From positions 1-5,258 of the forward strand of contig JAYTXL010000229.1 in the NCBI GenBank assembly GCA_043742955.1: a stretch of DNA of 5,258 nucleotides, written 5' to 3'. Source of the stretch: JAYTXL01 sp043742955. GTDB taxonomy: Bacteria > Verrucomicrobiota > Verrucomicrobiia > Limisphaerales > JAYTXL01. The number at the start of each line of letters is the position of its first letter. The first letter of the stretch is position 1. A program made the position numbers and the translations under genes. Below are positions 1-5,258 of the stretch, in pieces. Under the pieces are notes generated by a model. That model did no database searches. It saw only the letters and a list, made by a program, of their open reading frames with translations, and was not told the origin of the DNA.

Positions 1-1
1 G

Positions 2-397
2 TTTGGCTTCAGTTGGCGGATTGGGCCAGGGGGCTTGTTCGATGGTGCACGCCAACGCCGCAGTGTGGCCCGGTTTAACCAGTCCAAGCTCGGCCACGAC
101 CAGCTAAAGGACGACATTATCCGGCAGGTGGTGGAAAGCCACACGCGCTGGCAATCGCTGGGCGACCAACTGGGCACCGCCCGACGCGCACTGGTGGCGG
201 CGGAAGAAACCCTGCGGCTGACGCGCGAGCGGAAGGAATTCGCCGTGGGCATCGTGCTGGAGAACATCCAGGCCGAGCAGGAGTTGACGCGCGCCCGCAA
301 CGATTACCTCGGCTTCATCGCGGAATACAACAAGGCGCAATACGGGTTGATCAAGGCGGTGGGTGCAACCGGCGGCCCGGCGATGCCGGCGAAGTAA
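2..397 (+). CDS. TolC-family outer-membrane efflux protein, C-terminal part (open at left edge)
   Basis: This is the last 131 residues of an outer-membrane efflux protein of the TolC family (OEP fold). Such trimeric channels sit in the outer membrane and extend an alpha-helical barrel into the periplasm, where they join RND, MFS or ABC pumps through an adaptor. The reading frame is open from base 2 and ends in TAA at 395-397. It starts with a beta-strand segment, SWRIGPGGLFDGARQR, typical of the turn into the second helical hairpin. A long amphipathic helix follows (RQVVESHTRWQSLGDQL, then AAEETLRLTRERKEF). Next is the family signature GIVLENIQAEQELTRARNDY, then EYNKAQYGLIKAVG. The protein ends soon after this in a short Gly/Ala/Pro tail, as is usual. 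The N-terminus, signal peptide and first helical hairpin lie outside the window. The family call is firm; the pump partner and substrate cannot be told. Confidence 0.9.
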   Translation, partial: FGFSWRIGPGGLFDGARQRRSVARFNQSKLGHDQLKDDIIRQVVESHTRWQSLGDQLGTARRALVAAEETLRLTRERKEFAVGIVLENIQAEQELTRARNDYLGFIAEYNKAQYGLIKAVGATGGPAMPAK

Positions 398-417
398 GCT
401 GGCTTGCCACCGGGCTA

Positions 418-3400
418 TCAGCGTCGCGGCAAATACTGGTTGCGAGGGAATCCAAATTCATTGACACGGGGCGGCTCGTTGGGTTCTTTCGCGCCGCGGC
501 GGAGGAGGAGCGCGGCGACCTCGCTTTGGGCGGCTGGATACCTCACGAGGTCCCCTGCCTCTTTGAGATAAACGAGTTGAGGTGGAATCCCGATCGAGTC
601 CGAAATACTTCTTATCCCGAGTGACTCGCCGAAGGAGTACGGGCTGCGACGCTGGATGAAAGCTTTGACGTTTGACAAGGGTGTATGCCCCTGATTATTG
701 AGGGCATTCACGTTGGCTCCATGGGTCAGCAGCAACTCGACCAGATTGGTGTGGCCCTGCAGTGCCGCCAAGTGAAGCGGGGTGTTGCCGTTGAAACCAA
801 TGGGGATACCCGGAGGAAGATTAGTAATGGCCAATTTCGAATCCACGCGAGCTTTGTGAGTCAACAAACACTCGGCGAATGCTTGGTAACCGTAAAAACT
901 GGCATAATGCAGCGGTGTATAACCGCCCCATTCCATGATCTCTGTTTCCGCCCCGGCGGCGAGCAGTAACTCAGCCAGATCCCTACGATTGAACCAGGCA
1001 GCCAGGTGGAGTGCCGTCAGGCCTTGGGCGTATGCGCCTCCGGCCTTAAACAACGCGTAGGGGACAATCAGGGTATTTACCGGTGCGCCTTTGGAAATTA
1101 AGAGTTCAGTGATTTCGCGGTTACCTGCCAACACTGCTTGATGCAGAGGCATTAGTCCCGTCCGATTCGTATGCTGGACGAGGCCGGGACTGTCCAGCAG
1201 CAGGAACTTAACCTCAGTCGGGTGATTGAGCGCCACGGCATCAAAAATATTCTCCCGCGCACCCTTGGCTCGAAGCAAATCCACAATCGCGGTGTGGCCG
1301 TTGGTTAACGCCAGGTACAGGGGCGTGTGTCCCGCGTAATCCACCTCTTGCCAGTCGGCCTGGTGATCCAGCAACACTTTCACGGAAGCCATTTGTCCGG
1401 AATGAACGGCGCGGTGAAGCAAGCTTTCATTTCCCGCGTTCCCCCTGGGTCGTTTGATCAACTCCGGGTTTTGTTTCAGCGCTGTTTCCAACTCGGCGAC
1501 CCGGCCCAAGGCGGCGGCGGAATATGGATCCATCACGGCACCGGCAGCGAGAAGACGATCCGCCGCCGCCTGATGCCCACCATACGCCGCCACTAATAAC
1601 GGGGTGGCTCCAGATTGATTGGTAATCTGCGCCAGCTTCGGATCCGCCCGCAGCAGGATTTCCAAAGAGGCCAGATCGCCCGCGGCGGCGGATTGAAAAA
1701 TACCGGCTTTGGCTGCGGGTGGCAGGAGCGGCGTTGGTGCGTACGCCGGACTCGCCACTTCACCGTTATAGAGCGCGGTCACACCCGCCTCGTTGCGCAC
1801 GGTGGCATCGGCCTTCTTGCTAATCAGCAACGCCGAGAGTTCCGCGCGGCCGGTGCTCGTCGCGAGATGGAGTGGCGTGTTTCCCATGTTGTCCGCCACG
1901 TTGATGTCTGCGGTATCGGTGACAATTCTTGTCGCCAATGGCTCCTGCAACCTCCAATGGTTAGGGCCGCTCAGAAGGCAAACATAATGCACGGCGGATC
2001 GACCGGCTTTGTCCCGCACATTGACGTCCGCGCCGGCCGCCAACATCGCATCGATGGCGTCCGCAACTCCAGTAAATGGCCAGGGGAAAGTGAGCAGCAA
2101 ATGCAGCGGTGTCCGGCCTTCCTTATCCTGTGCGTTGACCTGCGCGCCGGCCGCCAGAAGTAATTTGATAGCCTCTGCGGGTCCAGGAAAAGGCCAACGA
2201 ACCGTCAGCAGCAGGTGCAACGGTGTCCGGCCGTCATTATCCGGCGCGTTCACTTCCGATTTTTGGGCCAGCAAAATCGTCAGGATCTCCAGTTTGTCCC
2301 CTTCCATTACTGCCGCCACATGCAGCGGCGTTCGCCCTGTGTGGTCCGCCAAATTTACGTCCGCTTTATGGGTCAACAACAAGCTGATCATGCGGGGCGG
2401 CCCGCTCCTGTATCCCTTGATCGCCAACAGCAATGGTGTCCGTCCGGATTTGTCCTGGGTGTTGGGGTTGGCGTTGTGTTTGAGCAGCATGTCGGCCCAG
2501 GTGTTGTTCAGCCCAGTGTAGCTCGGCCGAGCTGCGGCCAGGTGCAAGGGCGTCATGCCCATTCGGTCGGCGGCATCGACTTTTGCTCCGTTGGCCAGCA
2601 GGAGCGCCACCATGTCATCCACCAGTTTGACTGTGAAACTGTACGTATCCTGTCGCTCCGCGATAAAGTGCAACGGGGATTGATGCGCATAATTTATCGC
2701 CTGCACATCCGCTTTGTGGTCGAGCAAATACTTCAAAATACTTTGAGTCGGCGGCGGCACAACCGGCGGTTTGGGCGGTTTGGGGGGTGAGGGCACAAGC
2801 GGATTGGATACCCCCAGCTTCTTGGAGATGCGACCCGACAAACTATCGGGCGGCGGCAGCGCAGGCACCCAATCAATCGATGCCCGCATCCGGTAATGGA
2901 GGACAGTGTTGCCGTCCTTGTCCGGCGCGTTGATGTCCGCGCCGGCGTTCAAGAGCAAATCCATGAGCGGCAGACTGTCCCGTTCACAGGCAAGGATCAA
3001 CGCGGTCTTGCCTTCCGCATTCTGGGCGTTGATGTCCACCTCCTGTTTCAGCATTTCCTGGATGAGCGCCATGTTGCTGGCGACGACGGCGGAATGCAGC
3101 GGTGTGGTGACGCGCCGTCCGCCAGTTTTGATCGCGGAACCGCCCGCGACGAGGAGACGCACGACCGGTTCGCGATTTTGACGCGTGGCCACATCGAGCG
3201 GGGTGTTGCCATCCTTGTCCTTCGCGTTGATGTCTGCCCCAGCGTCGAGGAGCCGTTTCGCGATCGGTTCGTGGCCGAATTCGGCGGCCAAGTGCAGCGA
3301 TGTTTTACCGCGTTCGTCAACCGCCTTCACGTCGGCTTGAACCGAAAGCAACTGCTCGACCAAAGGCAACTGCCCGCTTTCCGCAGCGAAGTGCAACGGT

Positions 3401-4701
3401 GTTCGGCCCCGCTGATCTTTGACGTTCACCGGCGAGCCGGCGGCCAGTAACCGTTCGGCGATGCGAAATTGCCGTCGTTCCAAGGCGTCGTGAAGTGGCA
3501 GGCGATTCTCCCGATCCTGGGCTTGCACTGGCGCGCGGTATTTCAACAGGATTTCCACCATGCCGCGTTCGCCTGCGCTCGCGGCCCAATGGAGTGGCGT
3601 GCGCCCCTGTGCGTCGCGCTCCTGAACGAGTGCCGGCAACTGTCTTAGCAAATCCGCCGCCTCAGACCGGCCCAGCGCCACGGCCGAAAAAATATCCAGC
3701 GTCGCGCCGCGGGCGATCAACAGGTCGGCGTTGGCCTGGCGATCCTCCCATCCATGAAAATGCAGAGGCATCATCTCCTTTGTCATATTGGCGTTTATCG
3801 AGGCCGGCAAGGAGGCGAGTTGCCGCAGCGGCGTTAGGCCCAGATGGTTCGTCGCCCGGACATTTGCGGACTTGGCCAGCAATTCGACCAAAGCCCGATC
3901 GCGGCCAAAAGTGACGGCGATGTGGAGCAGAGAATTGCCGTCGGCGTCGGTGGCGGCCAATTGGGTGGTGTTGGTGAGCAGCAAATCCACCCATGCGCCG
4001 TTCTTGGTTTGGACGGCAGCTTGGAGTGGAGTCATGGGAAACCTCCGGCCACACACGGTGAACAGGTTCGCGCCGCGTTCCGCCAGCAGTTTGGCCGTGG
4101 CCATTCGGCGTGCTTCCCTTTCCTTGTCCGCACCGGCAGAAGCCCAATGGTCAAGCGGGTGGGGAACCGCGAGCGACAAAAGTGTGCGCCCTTCAAGATC
4201 CAATACCTCCCTGTCGGCCTCCGCCCCAAGCAACGCCCTGACCGCTTCGCTTTGTCCATCCCTGGCGGCCACCAACAACGCCTCATTTTCCCAAGCGTGA
4301 TTCGACCGCACCAATCCTCTCCTGACCAGCTCGTCCTTAAAGGAAAAGATCAACTTAACCATGGCCCCGTCGTTGGCTTCCACCGCGCTTAACAAGGGTG
4401 TGCCTCCCGACATCGGGGCAGGAGTCATGAGCGTGAGATCCTCTTCGAGTGCATTTCGAACCGTAGCCAAATCTCCTTTGGCAATGACTTTCCGGAGGTA
4501 ATTGCTGCGACCTATCGACTTGGCCAGCCCGTCGAGCCCTGGCATCGGCTTGTCCTTGTACACGGTCTTCAGCCATTCCCTTGCCTTCGCCACTTCTTCC
4601 TGGATGGCCGCCTCGTCCAACGCCTGGAGGGTCGCCGGCAATACACAGAGCCACGCCGTGAGTAATACCCATTGCTTCAGCGTTCTTGAAATAGCGTCCA
4701 T
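418..4701 (-). CDS. Giant exported ankyrin-repeat protein (1427 aa)
   Basis: This complete gene encodes a secreted protein built almost wholly of ankyrin repeats, which bind other proteins; the partner is unknown. Residues 1-27 look like a Sec signal peptide. After a short helical lead (28-70), the repeats fall into three blocks: about 70-610, 653-976 and 1000-1345. I count about 31 TPLH-like turns, for example at residues 368, 434, 717, 791, 942, 1262 and 1307. A proline-rich hinge (616-652) and a Pro/Ala linker (980-999) separate the blocks. The tail (1346-1427) contains one half repeat (SEVAALLLRRGAKEP) and ends in FGFPRNQYLPRR. No catalytic domain or transmembrane helix is visible beyond the signal. 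I chose the ATG at 4701 because GGGAG lies five bases upstream and the signal peptide begins there. A TTG-initiated extension to 4752 would add 17 residues that spoil the signal. The gene converges on the TolC gene, with 20 bases between stops. Likely periplasmic, surface or secreted. Confidence 0.93.
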   Translation of the reverse strand: MDAISRTLKQWVLLTAWLCVLPATLQALDEAAIQEEVAKAREWLKTVYKDKPMPGLDGLAKSIGRSNYLRKVIAKGDLATVRNALEEDLTLMTPAPMSGGTPLLSAVEANDGAMVKLIFSFKDELVRRGLVRSNHAWENEALLVAARDGQSEAVRALLGAEADREVLDLEGRTLLSLAVPHPLDHWASAGADKEREARRMATAKLLAERGANLFTVCGRRFPMTPLQAAVQTKNGAWVDLLLTNTTQLAATDADGNSLLHIAVTFGRDRALVELLAKSANVRATNHLGLTPLRQLASLPASINANMTKEMMPLHFHGWEDRQANADLLIARGATLDIFSAVALGRSEAADLLRQLPALVQERDAQGRTPLHWAASAGERGMVEILLKYRAPVQAQDRENRLPLHDALERRQFRIAERLLAAGSPVNVKDQRGRTPLHFAAESGQLPLVEQLLSVQADVKAVDERGKTSLHLAAEFGHEPIAKRLLDAGADINAKDKDGNTPLDVATRQNREPVVRLLVAGGSAIKTGGRRVTTPLHSAVVASNMALIQEMLKQEVDINAQNAEGKTALILACERDSLPLMDLLLNAGADINAPDKDGNTVLHYRMRASIDWVPALPPPDSLSGRISKKLGVSNPLVPSPPKPPKPPVVPPPTQSILKYLLDHKADVQAINYAHQSPLHFIAERQDTYSFTVKLVDDMVALLLANGAKVDAADRMGMTPLHLAAARPSYTGLNNTWADMLLKHNANPNTQDKSGRTPLLLAIKGYRSGPPRMISLLLTHKADVNLADHTGRTPLHVAAVMEGDKLEILTILLAQKSEVNAPDNDGRTPLHLLLTVRWPFPGPAEAIKLLLAAGAQVNAQDKEGRTPLHLLLTFPWPFTGVADAIDAMLAAGADVNVRDKAGRSAVHYVCLLSGPNHWRLQEPLATRIVTDTADINVADNMGNTPLHLATSTGRAELSALLISKKADATVRNEAGVTALYNGEVASPAYAPTPLLPPAAKAGIFQSAAAGDLASLEILLRADPKLAQITNQSGATPLLVAAYGGHQAAADRLLAAGAVMDPYSAAALGRVAELETALKQNPELIKRPRGNAGNESLLHRAVHSGQMASVKVLLDHQADWQEVDYAGHTPLYLALTNGHTAIVDLLRAKGARENIFDAVALNHPTEVKFLLLDSPGLVQHTNRTGLMPLHQAVLAGNREITELLISKGAPVNTLIVPYALFKAGGAYAQGLTALHLAAWFNRRDLAELLLAAGAETEIMEWGGYTPLHYASFYGYQAFAECLLTHKARVDSKLAITNLPPGIPIGFNGNTPLHLAALQGHTNLVELLLTHGANVNALNNQGHTPLSNVKAFIQRRSPYSFGESLGIRSISDSIGIPPQLVYLKEAGDLVRYPAAQSEVAALLLRRGAKEPNEPPRVNEFGFPRNQYLPRR
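1141..1704 (-). repeat. Cluster of variant ankyrin units with an I-F-x-A-x-A-L-G head
   Basis: Three units here replace the usual helix opening with a motif such as GIFQSAAAGD (residue 1000), DPYSAAALGR (1058) and NIFDAVALNH (1151). Each is followed by a LL-x-x-x-P-x-L-V/I/A strand and, 33-34 residues on, by a TPLH-like turn. A fourth copy, DIFSAVALGR, sits far away at residue 336, just before the regular array. They look like a distinct repeat subtype that may begin or cap a solenoid segment. That role is inferred from position only. Confidence 0.65.
2023..2250 (-). repeat. Two tandem 114-bp units encoding 38-residue ankyrin variants
   Basis: Residues 818-855 and 856-893 are neighbouring units of 38 residues, five longer than a standard ankyrin repeat. 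They match at 26 of 38 positions by my count. Both share GRTPLHLLLT followed by an unusual WPF motif (WPFPG and WPFTG), then AGAxVN. At DNA level the period is 114 bases; for instance, GCGCCGGCCGCCA occurs at 2030 and again at 2144. A third, decayed 38-residue step may follow (turn at residue 902, SAVHYV). The similarity, including the shared insertion, points to local duplication. Confidence 0.8.
2746..2856 (-). other. Proline-rich hinge inside the ankyrin protein
   Basis: Residues 616-652 interrupt the repeat array. They start with PPPDS, pass through a short basic stretch (GRISKKLG), and end in a run rich in PP and KPP (for example PSPPKPPKPPVVPPP). Ankyrin repeats resume directly afterwards with SILKYLLDHKADV. 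The composition indicates an extended, flexible linker between two solenoid blocks. It could also serve as a ligand for a proline-binding partner, but nothing in the sequence shows that. Confidence 0.75.
2884..3621 (-). repeat. Regular ankyrin array, eight units at exact 33-residue spacing
   Basis: The T(P)LH-type turns fall at residues 368, 401, 434, 467, 500, 533, 566 and 599, so every step is exactly 33 residues (99 bases), the canonical ankyrin length. Units follow the consensus D-x-x-G-x-T-P-L-H-x-A-A, then LL-x-x-G-A-D-I/V-N-A. Elsewhere in the protein the spacing varies by insertions. This part is the best-conserved solenoid and probably a continuous binding surface. The unit starting near residue 599 (TVLHYRM) is the last before the proline-rich hinge and is degenerate. 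Confidence 0.88.
4621..4701 (-). other. Signal peptide of the ankyrin protein
   Basis: Residues 1-27 have a short n-region with R6 and K9, a hydrophobic core (WVLLTAWLCVLPATL) and a likely signal peptidase I site after LQA at residue 27, before LDEAA. The cysteine at residue 19 is preceded by W-L, not by a small residue, so it does not form a lipobox and a lipoprotein is unlikely. This makes the ankyrin protein an exported one, unlike most cytosolic ankyrin proteins. The cleavage site is judged by eye. Confidence 0.75.
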
Positions 4702-4706
4702 GCTGG

Positions 4707-4711
4707 CTCCC
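4707..4711 (-). promoter_or_regulatory. Shine-Dalgarno site of the ankyrin gene
   Basis: On the - strand the sequence reads GGGAG, then five bases, then ATG at 4701. This site decides the start: the longer in-frame alternative at 4752 begins with TTG and has no comparable purine run at the right distance. Confidence 0.65.
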
Positions 4712-4821
4712 GTGAATGGGCGAACCCTACAAGTGCCGTGCCGCAAAGGCAATTACGTTTCCCTGGGCTGTCGCGTAGTTCTCAAAATTGGAATATTTTT
4801 AGTTAGCAAAATCGGACAGCG
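4712..4821. other. AT-rich leader upstream of the ankyrin gene
   Basis: This stretch separates the ankyrin start from the gene remnant to its right. It has an AT-rich patch around 4783-4830, in contrast with the GC-rich coding DNA on both sides, as expected for a promoter region. I looked for sigma70-like -35 and -10 hexamers on the - strand and found only poor matches. No riboswitch, operator or terminator is evident. Confidence 0.3.
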
Positions 4822-5032
4822 TTATTTTTGGCGGTTGGTAAAAAGGAGGAGGGGTTTGAGTTTTTTGTCTGGCGAGTGAGCCAGGACGGAGGAGTGGAGG
4901 CACAGCACCACCTTGGCCCCCGGTGGTTTTTCGATCCGCAACCGTTGCGTGCCAATGGGCACGCGGCCATCGGAGCCGACTTTGAGGGGCGTGCGCACGC
5001 TCCACACATACTCCCACCAGGCGCACTGGGGT
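4822..5032 (-). pseudogene. Possible C-terminal remnant of an unidentified gene
   Basis: Read on the - strand, this frame runs to TAA at 4822-4824. It gives a protein-like sequence beginning WWEYVWSVRTPLKVGSDG, then RVPIGTQRLRIEKPPGAKV and VLCLHSSVLAHSPDKK. The frame shows GC-rich third positions and sensible residue composition until about 4870, then becomes AT-rich. There is no credible start: going further right, the frame enters the + strand TolC segment. I do not recognise the family. The DGRVPIG...GAKVV pattern faintly recalls the small beta domain at the end of some DDE transposases, but this is a weak guess. It is best read as the tail of a gene cut off at the junction near 5020-5040. 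Confidence 0.35.
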
Positions 5033-5258
5033 GTGGCGCTCGAGTCGTCGGCCATCGCGCAAGATTATGCGAAGCAACTGGCGCAGGCCGTCGAAGCTGG
5101 CATTGCGTTCAAAGGCGACGCGCTCCGGGCGCAGGTGCAGGCCGAGCGCAGTCAGCTTGCGCTGCGCCTGGCGCAAGAACAGCAGCGCGTGGCCGCCGCA
5201 CGCCTGGCACAGACGCTCCATCTCAACGCCGCCGTGGACCTGGTTCCCAACCCAACCG
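5033..5258 (+). CDS. TolC-family outer-membrane efflux protein, internal segment (truncated at 5' side, open at right edge)
   Basis: Starting near VALESSAIAQDYAKQ, the frame encodes the end of the first helical hairpin of a TolC-family channel. Visible marks are GIAFKGDALRAQVQAERSQ, then LRLAQEQQRVAAARLAQTL and HLNAAVDLVP. These are highly typical of one OEP subgroup. The frame stays open for 75 codons to the window edge. It is not preceded by the rest of the family's N-terminus. Upstream the same frame reads unrelated residues back to a TGA at 4877-4879, with no signal peptide; an ATG at 4955 would add only non-homologous residues. The segment is therefore cut at its 5' side. It shares no overlapping region with the TolC piece at the left edge, so the two cannot be compared directly. 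It may be a non-functional duplicate or one half of the same gene. Confidence 0.75.
   Translation, partial: MALESSAIAQDYAKQLAQAVEAGIAFKGDALRAQVQAERSQLALRLAQEQQRVAAARLAQTLHLNAAVDLVPNPT

Noticed and set aside
385..403. Hairpin GCCGGC / GCTGGC with a seven-base loop across the TolC stop codon, as a terminator
   Set aside because: The stem is only six pairs including one G-U, and no T-run follows on either strand. A rho-independent terminator cannot be supported.
2023..2250. CRISPR-like or minisatellite array
   Set aside because: The periodic DNA similarity is coding, stays in frame and encodes ankyrin units. There are no unique spacers between identical repeats.
1615..2790. Several long open frames on the + strand opposite the ankyrin gene
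   Set aside because: They are antisense shadows of a GC-rich repetitive coding region. Their residues are rich in Arg, Gln, Cys and His without domain character, and they repeat with the ankyrin period.
4702..4752. 17-residue N-terminal extension of the ankyrin protein from a TTG codon at 4752
   Set aside because: It has no ribosome binding site at the right distance, and it would place a charged segment ahead of a well-formed signal peptide. The ATG at 4701 has GGGAG five bases upstream.
4755..4830. sigma70-type promoter for the ankyrin gene
   Set aside because: The AT-rich patch is suitable in place, but no pair of hexamers with 16-18 base spacing came close to TTGACA/TATAAT.
4844..4879. 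AGGAGG purine run followed by TTG and a short + strand frame
   Set aside because: The frame encodes only seven residues before TGA at 4877-4879. The purine run is better explained as the complement of CTC/CTT codons in the - strand remnant.
4799..5221. 140-residue open frame on the - strand spanning the right junction
   Set aside because: It runs antisense through the clear TolC coding segment, has shadow-like composition, and uses a different frame from the plausible remnant at 4822-5032.

Overview
The window looks like chromosomal or metagenomic DNA from a GC-rich Gram-negative bacterium. An outer-membrane TolC-family protein and a very large exported ankyrin-repeat protein together would fit Verrucomicrobiota or related PVC bacteria. 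That placement is inferred from family habits. No ribosomal or other phylogenetic marker is present.

Layout, left to right: (1) positions 2-397, + strand, the C-terminal 131 residues of a TolC-type outer-membrane efflux channel, open at the left edge. (2) A 20-base gap between two converging stop codons. (3) Positions 418-4701, - strand, one complete gene for a 1427-residue secreted protein made almost wholly of ankyrin repeats. It has about 30 repeats, a proline-rich hinge, a second linker and a non-repeat tail. (4) Positions 4702-4821, its AT-rich leader, with a clear Shine-Dalgarno site but no convincing promoter. (5) Positions 4822-5032, - strand, what looks like the C-terminal remnant of an unidentified gene. 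(6) Positions 5033-5258, + strand, a second TolC-family segment. It begins abruptly in the middle of the family fold and runs off the right edge.

The ankyrin gene and the left TolC gene converge, so they are not an operon and no functional link is shown. The main structural puzzle is the right side. Near 5020-5040 a gene fragment on the - strand, missing its N-terminus, meets a TolC fragment on the + strand, also missing its N-terminus. The right TolC piece stops roughly 70-90 residues before the point in the family where the left piece starts. The two pieces are therefore complementary parts of the same kind of protein, in permuted order. This suggests a tandem duplication, a circular molecule cut inside tolC, or an assembly chimera. 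I found no RNA genes, CRISPR array, intact mobile element or recognisable defence system.
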